Source: Streptomyces niveus
GTDB lineage: Bacteria > Actinomycetota > Actinomycetes > Streptomycetales > Streptomycetaceae
Assembly: GCF_001723055.1 (NCBI RefSeq)
Contig: NZ_MDCR01000139.1
Span: forward strand, 1 to 52,823
DNA: 52,823 nt
Direction of reading: 5' to 3'
Shown here: one piece after another, positions 24,038 to 35,400 of the stretch
How the letters are laid out: the number at the start of each line of letters is the position of its first letter
Numbering within the stretch: position 1 is the stretch's first letter
Notes under the pieces: generated by a model
The model's input: only the letters and a program-made list of their open reading frames with translations
What the model was told of the DNA's origin: nothing
The model's database searches: none
Program-made: the position numbers and the translations under genes

Positions 24038-25459
24038 ATGACCACCACACTGGCTCAGGCCGGCCGGACGCCCCGGCCCGGCAGTGCCATCGACGCCGGG
24101 GCGCTCGGCAGCGCGGCCTTCCGCGCCGATCACGGGGTGCGCTACGCCTACGCGGCCGGCTCGATGTACAAGGCGGTGGCATCCGAGGACATGGTCGTAA
24201 CGATGGGCCGGGCCGGGCTGCTCGCGTACTTCGGCACCGGCGGTCTGCGGGCGGACCGGGTGGCGGACGCGGTCGGGCGCTTCGAGCGCGAGATCGGGAA
24301 CGGGCCCTGGGGGCTCAACCTCCTTGCCTCGCACGAGAACCCCGCCAAGGAGAACGAGCAGGTACGGGTTCTGCTGGCACACCGCGTCCGGCGGGTCGAG
24401 GCGGCGTCGTTCATCGTCCCCACCCGGCCACTCGTGCGATACCGGATCAGCGGCCTGCGTACGGCGCGGGACGGCACCGTCCACATACCCAACCGGGTGA
24501 TGGCGAAGGTGTCCCGACCCGAGGTCGCCCGCTACTTCCTCGAACCCCCGCCCCGCGAGATCGTCCAGGAACTGCTGGCCGAGGGGGTCGTCACCGCCGA
24601 AGAAGCCACTCTCGCCGAACGTGTCCCCCTCGCCGACGACCTGTGCGCCGAGGCGGATTCGGGCGGCCACACCGACCAGCGCCAACTGGTGGTACTCCTG
24701 CCCGACCTGGTCCACCGGCGGAACGTGGCCGCGGCCCGCCTCCCGGCCGCGGCGCCGGTCCGCGTCGGTGCCGCGGGCGGGCTCGGCGTGCCGGAGTCGG
24801 TGGCCGCGGCCTTCGTGCTCGGTGCCGACTTCGTCCTCACCGGCAGTATCAACCAGTGCACCTTCGAGTGCGGCACCAGCGACCGTGTGAAGGACATGCT
24901 CCAGCAGGCCGAGGTCCACGACATGGCCGTCGTCCCGGCCGGCGACATGCTGGAGACCGGAGCACGGGCCCAGGTGCTGCGCCGAGGACTGTTCTACCCG
25001 GCCCGCGCCAACCGGCTCTACGAGCTGTACCGCCGCCACGACTCCCTCGAAGATCTCGACGAACGCACGGCCCACCAGCTCCAGCGACGCTACTTCCGCC
25101 GGAGTTTCGAGCAGGTGTGGGAGGAGACACGCGCCCATTACGAGCAGGCCGACCCCCGCTCGCTGGCCCGCGCCGAGCAGGACCCGAAACACAAGATGCT
25201 GCTGGTCTTCAAGGCGTACTTCGTGCAGTCGATCCGCCTCGCCATGAGCGGGTCCGAGGAACACCAGGTGGACTACCAGATCAACTGCGGCCCCGCGCTC
25301 GGCGCCCTCAACTCCCGTCTGCGCGGCACCTCCCGGGAGCACTGGCGGGCTCGGCACGTGGACGATCTGGCCGACTGGCTGATGCGCGGCGCGGCCGACG
25401 TCCTGACCCGGCAACTGGCCGGCCTGACCGGGAACGCACCCCACAGGAGCCGAACGTGA
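24038..25459 (+). CDS. PfaD-type trans-acting enoylreductase
   Basis: A 473-residue FMN-dependent TIM-barrel protein of the PfaD/2-nitropropane-dioxygenase-like family found with trans-AT polyketide and PUFA synthases. Visible features: GNGPWGLNLLASHENP (about 88-103), VEAASFIVPTRP (about 122), the phosphate-binding region VRVGAAGGLGVPESVAAAF then VLGADFVLTGSINQCTFECG (about 243-290), and the C-terminal PfaD extension with VDYQINCGPALG and WLMRGAADVL. It reduces enoyl thioesters on carrier proteins in trans, serving modules without an ER domain. The ATG at 24038 follows AGGAGGGGG. Its stop overlaps the next start (GTGA), coupling it to the acyltransferase. Confidence 0.92.
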   Translation: MTTTLAQAGRTPRPGSAIDAGALGSAAFRADHGVRYAYAAGSMYKAVASEDMVVTMGRAGLLAYFGTGGLRADRVADAVGRFEREIGNGPWGLNLLASHENPAKENEQVRVLLAHRVRRVEAASFIVPTRPLVRYRISGLRTARDGTVHIPNRVMAKVSRPEVARYFLEPPPREIVQELLAEGVVTAEEATLAERVPLADDLCAEADSGGHTDQRQLVVLLPDLVHRRNVAAARLPAAAPVRVGAAGGLGVPESVAAAFVLGADFVLTGSINQCTFECGTSDRVKDMLQQAEVHDMAVVPAGDMLETGARAQVLRRGLFYPARANRLYELYRRHDSLEDLDERTAHQLQRRYFRRSFEQVWEETRAHYEQADPRSLARAEQDPKHKMLLVFKAYFVQSIRLAMSGSEEHQVDYQINCGPALGALNSRLRGTSREHWRARHVDDLADWLMRGAADVLTRQLAGLTGNAPHRSRT

Positions 25460-26319
25460 CCGTCGCCCATCTCTTCGCCGGACAGGGTTCCCAGCGGATC
25501 GGCATGGGAGCCGAACTGTTCGCCTCCTACCCCAACCTGGTACGCCAGGCCGAGTCGGCGCTCGGCTACTCGATCGCCGACCTCTGTCTGGAGGGTCCCG
25601 CGGAGCGGCTGGCCGACACCCGCTTCACCCAGCCCGCCATTTATGTGGTGGACGCCCTCTCGTACATCGACGCGGTCCGCGGCGTCGGCGTGATCCCCGA
25701 CGCGGTGGCCGGCCACAGCCTGGGGGAGTACGCCGCTCTCTTCGCCGCGGGTGCCTTCGACTTCCGCACCGGACTGGAGATCGTGGCCCGGCGGGCCGAG
25801 CTGATGGCCGACGCCGGTCCGGGTGCGATGGCCGCGGTGATCGGGCTGGATGAATCCGCCGTACGCGACGTACTGGCCGCCGAGGCGCCGGAAGTCGACC
25901 TCGCCAACCTCAACGCACCTGACCAGATCGTTGTCTCGGGCGGCGCGGAGGAAGTGCGCCAGGTGTCGAAAGCCCTGGCCGCGCGGGCGAGCACCGTCGT
26001 TCCGCTTCCGGTGAGCGGTGCCTTCCACTCCAGGCGTATGCGGCCCGTGGCCGAGCGGTTCGACCGCTACCTGCGCGGGTTCGTGTTCGGCCGGCTCAAG
26101 ATCCCGGTCATCGCCAACGCGACGGCGCTGCCTTACGGCGACGACGTACGCGACCTGCTCTGCCGCCAGTTGTGGTCACCGGTGCGCTGGACCGACACCG
26201 TGCACCACCTGCTGAGGCTGCCCGATCCCGACCTCCGCGAGATCGGTCCGGGCACCGTCCTCACCGGGCTCACCCAGCGCATCAGCGCCGCTCGGAACGC
26301 CGTCACGACGGGCGGCTGA
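25456..26319 (+). CDS. Trans-acting malonyl-CoA acyltransferase (AT) of the PKS
   Basis: A 287-residue free-standing FabD-like AT. It begins VTVAHLFAGQGSQ. The nucleophile elbow is GHSLGEY with Ser88, the oxyanion GQGSQ is at 9-13, the QPAIYV strand is at 59-64, and the catalytic His191 sits in SGAFHSRRM. GAFHS-type motifs go with malonyl rather than methylmalonyl choice. It loads malonyl onto the ACPs of the AT-less modules downstream. The GTG start at 25456 overlaps the PfaD stop by 4 bp, so the two are translated together. There is a single AT domain only; a proofreading acylhydrolase is not seen in the window. Confidence 0.94.
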   Translation: MTVAHLFAGQGSQRIGMGAELFASYPNLVRQAESALGYSIADLCLEGPAERLADTRFTQPAIYVVDALSYIDAVRGVGVIPDAVAGHSLGEYAALFAAGAFDFRTGLEIVARRAELMADAGPGAMAAVIGLDESAVRDVLAAEAPEVDLANLNAPDQIVVSGGAEEVRQVSKALAARASTVVPLPVSGAFHSRRMRPVAERFDRYLRGFVFGRLKIPVIANATALPYGDDVRDLLCRQLWSPVRWTDTVHHLLRLPDPDLREIGPGTVLTGLTQRISAARNAVTTGG

Positions 26320-26332
26320 CGGCGGACAGACC

Positions 26333-26360
26333 ACGGATCACGGCGTACGGATCACGGCGT
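26333..26360 (+). repeat. Exact 14-bp tandem duplication before PKS1
   Basis: ACGGATCACGGCGT occurs twice back to back (26333-26346, 26347-26360) in the 138-bp spacer between the AT gene and PKS1. Confidence 0.75.
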
Positions 26361-26408
26361 ACGTCGAGGCTCGGCCGCGCTCCGTGGCCGACGCCCGCAC
26401 CGCGAGAA

Positions 26409-26439
26409 GGCCACACCGGACGAATCGGCCACACCGGAC
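26409..26439 (+). repeat. Direct repeat just upstream of the PKS1 start
   Basis: GGCCACACCGGAC occurs at 26409-26421 and again at 26427-26439, 18 bp apart, ending 18 bp before the PKS1 ATG and next to its GGAGG ribosome site. Confidence 0.7.
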
Positions 26440-26457
26440 CTGGAGGATCGACCGGGC

Positions 26458-29400
26458 ATGAAACCCACCGCCGTGACGGGTGACTTCCGTGTCACCCGGT
26501 CTGACGTCCGTGCCTTCGCCGCAGCGGGGGGAGACGCCAGCCCCCTGCACGTCGACGACGGGCACGCCCGCCGTACCCCTTTCGGGCAGCCCGTGGCGCA
26601 TGGAGCGCTCTGCGTACTGCGGGCGCTGGCCCTGGTCCCCGTCGCCGCAGACGTGTGCCTGGTCTCGCTGCGGGCCCGGTTTCTGGGGCCGGTCTTCCCC
26701 GACCAGCGCTATACCTGGGAGACGCCGGCCACGGGGGAGACCGGGGGGCCGGACACGCCGGTGACCACTCTCAGGGTCGCGGACGGCGGAAGCGTCCTGC
26801 TGGAGATCGAGGCCCGCTACGCCCCCGGAGCCGTGTCCGGTCCACCGCCGGCGCCGACGCGCAGACGGTTCGTCCGGCGAGCGGCCGACAGCGTACTCCA
26901 GGACCTTGTGCCCGGCACGGAGTTCGGCACCCGCTACCGGCCCGACTGGCCTGCCCTCGCCCGTCTTGTGGACGAGGCGGGACTGGCGCGGCACGGGGTC
27001 GGGGTCGAGCACGCCGCCGTCCTCGCCTGGGCGAGCCAGCTCGCCGGTATGGAGGTGCCCGGCCGCTCGGCACTGGTCGGCGGGATCGACGCGGACTTCG
27101 AACAAGCCCCGGCCCGCGGCGTGTTCGCGGCGCGCGCGGTCCTCGCCGATGTCGACACCCGCTTCCGCGCGGTGCGGCTGACCGGCGAAGTGACCGCCGG
27201 ACACACCACCGCCACGGTGGAGGTACGGTCCTTCTCCCGGCGTGAGTTCGGCGCACCGGACACCGGACTGCTGCGCGATCTGCTCGGCCCGGACACCCTC
27301 CGGACCCGGCCGCTCGCCGGCCGTACCGCCGTGGTGTGCGGCGGCAGCCGTGGCCTGGGTGCCGCGCTCGTGCAGGCATTCGCCCTGGCCGGCGCCACCG
27401 TTCACCTGATCCACCGGGACAGTGCGGCCGAGGCCGCGGCGCTGGTCGACGCACTGGACCACGACGGCGCCCGTGTCCATGTCCACCAGGCCGACGTGGG
27501 CGACACTCCGGGCTGCCGCGAGGTAAGGGAAGAGGTACTCCGGTCGACCGGGGCACCGGACATCCTCGTACTCAACGCCGCACCACCGGTGAGGCCGCTG
27601 GATCCGCACCCGGACACGGTGACCAGGTCCGGGGAACACCTTGCCGCCGCCGTGCGGCTGGTCCAGGCGCCGCTCGCCGCTTTCCTCGCCGATCTTCCCG
27701 CAGGGGGGCTGGTCGTGGCCGTGTCCTCCGCCTACGCCGAGCGGCCCCGGCGCGGCCTGTCCCACTACACGGCGGCCAAGCGGGCCGTGGAGGGCCTGGT
27801 CGAGGCGGTGACCGTCGACCGGCCCGATCTCGCCGCGCTCGTCGTCCGCCCTCCGCGCCTGGCCACCGCGTTCGGGGACAGTGTCACCGACGACGACGCG
27901 CTCGCTGTCGAGCGGGCCGCCGCGACCGTCGCGGTTCGTGTCGCCGAGGGCGTACCCCTCGGCACCGTCGGCCTGCTGACCCGGTTCGAAAGTGCCGACA
28001 ACAGCCCCGGCCCCGCCCGGATATCCAGCCGTCACGCCGACACGACCACGGAAGGACCGAGGCCGGAGACAAGCGCGGCGTACGACACCGAAGCCCCCGC
28101 TCCGGACGGGCCCGCGGACGAACCGGCCCCGGTCGACCGGGAGCCGGACAGTCCCGCGCTCGCGGTGGCCGCCACCTTCACCACCGATCCGCTCCACGCC
28201 CCACTGGCCCACTGGTGCGGGCGGCTCGGGCTCGGGCTCACCGTCCGCCCCGCCCCCTACGGCCAGGTCTTTCAGCAACTCCTCGACCCCGGCGGGATCT
28301 TCGCGTCCAACACCCGTGGGTGCAACGCCGTACTGCTGCGCGTCGAGGACTGGCCGGAGGGACCCGACGGTGAGCGCACCGCCGACGAGTTCGAGGAGGC
28401 CGTCCGTGCCGGGGCGGCTCGCTTCACGGTCCCCCTGCTCGTCCTGCTCCTCCCCGGGTCGCCGCCCGCCGTTCAGCGCCGGGGCCAGGCTCTGAGGGCC
28501 ATGGAAGAACGCCTGACCCATGCGCTCGACGGTGTGCCGGGCGTGCGTGCGGTGCGCGTCGGCGACCGTGCGGACGGACACTGGGTGGCCGACCACCACG
28601 ATCCGGCGCGCGAGGAACTGGCGCACATCCCCTACACCCCCGAGGCGTGCACGGTACTGGCCACCGCCGTGGCCAGGCAGGTCCACGCGCTGCTCGGCCG
28701 GCCGTACAAGGTTCTCGTGCTGGACTGCGACAACACCCTGTGGCGCGGTGTCTGCGGTGAGGACGGTCCCGGCGGGGTGGAGATCGCCGACGCCCACCTC
28801 GCGCTCCAGCGGTGGGCCGTCGAGCGACACGACGAGGGAGTACTGGTCTGCCTCGCCAGCAAGAACACCGCCGAGGACATAGACGACGTGTTCCTTCACC
28901 ACCCCGGCATGCCCCTGCGCCCGGAGCATATCGCCGCACGACGGGTGGACTGGAACCCCAAGGCCGACAACCTTCGCGCGCTCGCCGACGAACTCCGCGT
29001 GGGAATCGACTCGTTCGTCTTCCTCGACGACAACCCGGTGGAGGTGGCGGCGGTCCAGGCGGCCCAGCCGGACGTGCTCGCCCTGACTCTGCCCGCCGAC
29101 GAGTCGCGGTGGCCCGCCTTCCTCGCCCGGCTGTGGAGCTTCGACCGGGCCGAGGTCACCGACGAGGACCGGCGGCGCACCGCCATGTACCGGGCATCGC
29201 GCCGTCGGGAGGAGGCACGGGGCTCCGCCACATCGCTCGCCGCCTTCATCGACGGACTCGACCTGGAGGTCGACGTCCACGAGGCCACCGGTGAACAGCT
29301 GGCCCGCGCGGCCCAACTCACCCAACGCACAAACCAGTTCAACCTCGCGCCTCATCCTCGTACGCTCGCCGAACTGCGCGCCCTGCTGGCCGGGGGCGCC

Positions 29401-32400
29401 CGCTGCCGCGTGGCCGAGGTCCGCGACCGCTTCGGTGACTACGGACTGGTGGGCGTGGCCGTCACCCGCGAATCGGCGGGCGCCGTGGTGCTCGACACCT
29501 TCCTGCTGAGCTGTCGTGTTCTGGGCCGCGGCGTGGAGCACGCCTTTCTCGCGTCGGTGGCTCGCGCCCTCATGGCAGGCACCGGACCGGCGGAACTGAC
29601 CGCCGGACACCGGCCGACCGGCCGGAACACACCCGCGGCGGACTTCTTCCGCGATGCCATGGGCCAGGGTGACGACGCGCAGGACGGCACCCGCAGGCAC
29701 CGAGCGCCGCTCGACCGGCTCGCCGCGCTGCGCTTTCGACCCGACGCACGGGGCGCCTTGCCGGACGGCCCGGCCCGTGCCGTAACTCCCACGGCCACCG
29801 CACCGGCGTACGAAGCGTCCCGGCGCACGGCGCTCGCCGAACTCGCCTGCGAGCTGACCGACGGCGCCGCCCTGCACCGTGCTGTCACCGACGGGTCCAC
29901 CGACCCGGATTCCTCACCGCCGTCCGAACGGGAGCAGTCGTCCGCCGAAGCACTCCCGCACCCGTTCGAGGCCGTGCGCGAGGTCGTGTCACGGCTCGTA
30001 CGCGTCCCTGTCACCGATCTGACCCCGGAGACCACCCTGGAATCGCTCCGGCTCCAGTCGCTGGAGATCGTCGACGCGACCGTGGCGCTGGAGAAGGTCT
30101 TCGGCCGGCAGCCCAAGACGCTGTTCTTCGAACATGCCACTCTCGGCGCGCTGTCCCGCGCGCTGGTACCCGCACCGAACTCGGGGCCAGCCGCGCCGAA
30201 GGAGCCCCACGCCGCCCGTCCGGCCGAGGCGAGATCCGCGCTACCCACGCCGGGGCGGGCCAACTCCGTACACCGGCACGACAACAACAACGACATCGCC
30301 GTGGTCGGCATCGCCGGCCGCTATCCGGGTGCGGAGGACATCACCCGGCTGTGGGACAACCTGAAGGCGGGTGCTGAATCGCTGGACGACGTGGCCGGAC
30401 GCTGGGGCGGCCTGGACGCGGTCGACCCCCGAGGCGGCCCCGACCGGACCTACAGTTCCTCCGGCGGACTGCTCGACGGAATCGACGAGTTCGACGCCCT
30501 TTTCTTCCACCTCGCCCCCAGCGAGGCCCGGACGATGGACCCTCAGCAGCGCCTGTTTCTCCAGGCCGCCCACCACGCCCTGGAGGACGCCGGTCACACG
30601 ATGGCCTCAATCGGCCGTGACGTGGGCGTCTACGTCGCCTCGATGGGGCCCGACTACGCCGTCCTCAGCGCGAACGCCGCCCTCGAAGGCAACAGCCGCT
30701 ATCCGAACAGCGACCTGTATCAACTCGCCAACCGTGTTTCGCACTTCATGGATTTCACCGGCCCCAGCATCGCCGTGGACACCGCATGTTCCGGTTCCGG
30801 GGTCGCCATCCAGCTCGCCTGCGACGCCATCCGGTCGGGGACCGTGTCCGCCGCCCTCGCCGGCGGGGTCAACCTGATCCTGCACCCGGCCCGCCGTATC
30901 CAGTACGCACAGCTCGGCATGATCTCGCCCACCGGCCGGTGCAGGCCCTTCGGGGACGGGGCGGACGGCATGGTCACCAGTGAGGGCGTGGGGGTGGTCC
31001 TGCTGCGTCCGCTGCGGGACGCGCTCGCCGACGGCGACCACGTGTACGGCGTCGTCAAAGCGGCGTCCGCCAACAGCGACGGGCGTACCAACGGCTTCAC
31101 CGTCCCGAACCCCCGGGCGCAGGCCGACCTGATCGCACGGACCTTGCGGCGGGCCGACGCCGACCCGTCCACCATCGGCTATGTCGAGGCACACGGCACC
31201 GGAACCCCACTCGGAGACCCTGTAGAGATCCGTGGGCTCGGCAGTGCCTTCGCCGCAGTGCCGCCGTCGTCGGACATACCGATCGGCAGCATCAAGGGGA
31301 ACATCGGGCACACCGAGGCCGCCGCCGCGGTCGCCGGACTCACCAAGGTCCTGCTCCAACTGCGTCACCGCACACTGGTGCCCTCGCTGCACTCCGAACG
31401 CCTCAACCCCGACATCGACTTCGCGGCCACGCCGTTCCGGGTCCAGCAGCACAAAGCTCCCTGGCCGACGCCGCCGGACGGGGCACGCCGGCGGGCCGGT
31501 CTCAGCTCGTTCGGCGCCGGCGGGGTCAACGTCCATCTGGTGATCGAGGAGGCACCGGACCCGCCGCCGCGGACGCGGCGCATCACGGGACCCGAACTCG
31601 TCCTGCTTTCCGCGCGGGACGACGAGGCGCTGCGCCGTATTTGCGCACGGCTGGCCGGCCGACTGCGCTCCGCCGACTCCGAACCGCCGCTCGCCGACAC
31701 GGCGTTCACCCTGCGCGAAGGACGCGAGCATCTCGCGGTCCGGGTCGCGCTGGTGGTCTCCGGCACCGCTGAACTGGTGGACCGGCTGGAGAGCCTGGCG
31801 GCGCCGGACCGGACGGTGGAAGAAGCCGCCAGGCACACACCCGGAGCGGTCTGGGGCCGCGCCGACGACGGGCGTCTCGGCGACGTCTTCGACGGGGGCG
31901 AGCCGGCCGACGACATGCTGCGCACTCTCGTGGCGGACGGAGACCGAAGCGGACTGGAGAAACTCGGCCGGCTGTGGAGCCAGGGCGCCCGGGTGAACCC
32001 CGGCCGGATCCTGCCGTCCACGGGACGGCGGCGGGTCTCGCTGCCCGGCTACCCGTTCGCGCGACAGCGTCACTGGCTTCCCGTCACCGATACGGCACCG
32101 GCCGCCGCCCCGTCGCGGGACGAGTCTTCCGTCACGCTGTACACGCCGGTCTGGGAACCGGCTCCCGCCCCCACCGCCGTACCCGCCGACGGCGCCGTCG
32201 TGCTCGTCGTCGGCGGCCCGCCCGAGTGGGCGGACGGAGCCCCCCACCAGGTGGCGCATCCCCGGGAGTTGGCCGCCGCCGTCGGCGGCGGCCCGTACGA
32301 CATCGTGGTGGTGGACCGCCGTGGCCTGGAACACGACGGCGGCGCGCTGACCGCCTCGCTGGATCGTGCCTCGGAGACCCTGGACGCACTGGCCGCTCTC

Positions 32401-35400
32401 GCGGACGGCCGGTCGTGCACCTACGTCACCGTCACCCGTCCCGACCGGGCCGATCCGGCCGCCGCCCTGTTCACCGGCTTCGGCCGGGCACTGGAGCACG
32501 AGGCGCCGGGCTTCCGCCAGATACGCGTCGAGGTCGATCCCGGCGCCCCGGAACCCGCGCTCGCCGAGATCCTGGACCAGGTCGCCGCCGGTGACCGGGA
32601 AGTCCGTGTCGCCGACGGCGCCCGTCTCGTGCGAACGTGGTCCGCGGCCGGTCCGGGAAGCGGCGGCACATCGCTGCGGCGTGGCGCGCACTATGTGATC
32701 ACCGGTGGCGCGGGCGGACTCGGCCGGCTGCTGACGGCCCACCTGGTGAAGCACTGGGCGGCGAAGGTGACATGGCTGGGCCGCTCCGGTGGGCAGGAGG
32801 ACGGCACCGGCGAAGCGTGCCACACCGAGGCGACTTCCGGCGGTGCCGTGCACACTCTGCGGGCGGACGTGACCGACGCGGACGCGCTCGCCGCCGCCCT
32901 CGCCTCCGCACGGCGGCGCTTCGGGCCCGTACACGGCGTCGTCCACGCGGCCGGACTCCTGCACGACGCTCCGGCCCGGGAACAGACCCGCGAGCAGCTT
33001 CGGAGCGTGCTGGCGCCCAAGACTTTCGGGTCCGTCGCCGTCGACAGCGCCACGGCGGACGACCCTCTCGACTTCTTCGTGATGATGTCGTCGTTCGTCG
33101 GCACTCTCGGCAACGGCGGACAGACCGCGTACTGCGCCGCCAACCGCTACCTTGACGCCTTCGCCGAGCACCGCCGCTCGCTCGTGGAGCGGGGAGAGCG
33201 CTCAGGCAGGTCCGTCTCGGTCGCCTGGCCGCTCTGGCGCGAGGGGGGCATGCGGATGCCCGACTCGGTGCGCCGGCTCATCGGATCCACTTCCGGGTTC
33301 GGGCAACTGGAAACGCCCGCCGGGCTGCTCGCCCTGGAGAACGCGCTGCGCCAGGACAGCTCGCGCGTCCTGGTCGCTGTCGGCGACCAGGACCGGATCG
33401 CGGCGGCACTGGCCCGCCCATCTGTTCCCCCGCCGACCGGCGCCGCGACCCGTGTCGGTGACCACGAGTCCCGACTGCGGGAACTGCTGCGCCAGGAGGC
33501 CGCCGACCTCGTCAAGGTCGACGTACGGCAGCTCACCGACACGACCGCCTTCGGCGACTACGGCTTCAACTCCCTGCTCTTCACCGACTTCGCCAACCGG
33601 CTGAACGATCTGCTGGATGTGGCGGTGACGCCGGTGGTCTTCTACCAGCACCCCACCGTCGACGCCCTGACCACGGCGCTCCTGGAGACCGTCACTCGCG
33701 TTCCGGAGCTGTCCGGCACCGGGCCGTCGGACGGGGCGGGGGCCGATGCCGGACCGCGTACGTCGGGGCAGCCGGTCGTCGTACCGCCGGGCGCCGAACA
33801 GACACGGCCCGCAACGCTCCCGGCCGCCCCGCTCGCGGTGCCGCCGTCCGGGACCCCGTCGGGGACTCCGTCGGCCATGGAACCCGTCGCCGTCATCGGG
33901 ATGGCGGGACGGCTGCCCGGCTCGCCCGATCTCGACACCTACTGGCGGCACCTGCTGGAGCGCCGCGACCTCGTCGGCCCCGCTCCTGCGGATCGCTTCG
34001 GTCTCTCGGACGTCCGGGGCGGCTTCCTGGAGGATGTGCTGGCCTTCGACGCGGAGTTCTTCGCCCTCTCACCGCGCGAGGCCGCTCTGATGGACCCCCA
34101 GCAGCGACTGTTCCTCGAAACCGCGTGGCAGGCCGTGGAGGACGCGGCGATCCGGCCCTCCTCCCTGGCGGGCAGCCGCACCGGTGTGTTCGTGGGCGCC
34201 ACACTGTCCGACTACGCCGATCTGCTCCGCAGGGCAGACGAGAGGATCGCCGCCCAAAGCATCACCGGGCATGTCCAGAGCGTCATCGCCAACCGCGTCT
34301 CCTACCTCCTGGACCTGCGAGGCCCCAGCGAGGTGGTCGACACCGCGTGCTCCAGCTCCCTCACCGCGCTGCACCGTGCCCTCGGCGCGCTGGCGGCCGG
34401 GGAGTGCGACCTGGCGATAGCGGGGGGAGTCAACACCCTCTTCGACCCCGACTGGTTCGACTCGCTGGGGCAGGCCGGGCTTCTGTCGGAGACCGGCCGC
34501 TGCTGGACCTTCGACGGGCGGGCCGACGGATTCGTCCGAGGCGAAGGCGTCGGCGCCGTCGTCCTCAAGCCGCTGTCCCGGGCGATCGCCGACGGCGATC
34601 CGGTCCGGGCCGTCCTGCGCGGCAGCGCCGTGGCTCACGGTGGACGCGCGCACTCACTGACCGCACCGCGCCCCGAGGCGCAGGCCGAGGTCGTCACCAC
34701 CGCCCTCGCCCGTGCCGGCGTCGATCCGCGCACCATCAGCTACGTCGAGACGCACGGGACCGGAACCCGGCTCGGTGACCCCATCGAGATCGCCGGCCTG
34801 ACCGCGGCCTTCGGCCGGCCGGCCGAAGGCGAGGCCCCCTGGTGCCAGTTGGGCGCGGTCAAACCCAACATCGGCCATCTGGAGTCGGCGGCCGGAATCG
34901 CCGGGCTGCTCAAGGTGCTGCTCGCCATCGAGCACCGCACACTGCCGCCCAACGCCGTCGGGGACACCTCCAACCCGCATCTTCGCCTGGACGGTACCGC
35001 GTTCGCGCTGCCGGACCGGACGCGCGAATGGCGGCCCGTGGACACCGATGGCGCGCCCCTGCCGCTCCGCGCGGGACTCAGCGCGTTCGGGTTCGGCGGC
35101 GCGAACGCCCATCTCGTGGTGGAGGAGCCGCCGGCCGCCGTCGCACCGGGGCCGTCCCGGACGACGCCGGGGGAGCCCCACGTGCTGCTGCTGTCAGCGC
35201 CGGACCAGGACCGGCTGCGCGCCCACGCCCGCGCCTTGCGGGACGAACTGCTGTGCGCGCGAAGGGACTTCGCCGACCTCGCGTACACCTCCCGGGTGAC
35301 ACGCGACCCGATGCCGGCACGACTCGCTCTGGTCGTTCCCGGCCCGGGGGAGGCCGTGGCCGCTCTTGACGCCTTCCTGGCGGGCGGCGCGGTGCCCCTG

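Noticed and set aside
26338..29877. Open frame of about 1180 codons on the minus strand opposite PKS1
   Set aside because: A shadow of third-position GC bias; no domain, no ribosome site, while the plus strand encodes MaoC, SDR and FkbH.
30607..33171. Open frame of about 850 codons on the minus strand opposite KS1/KR1
   Set aside because: Antisense shadow of the PKS coding sequence.
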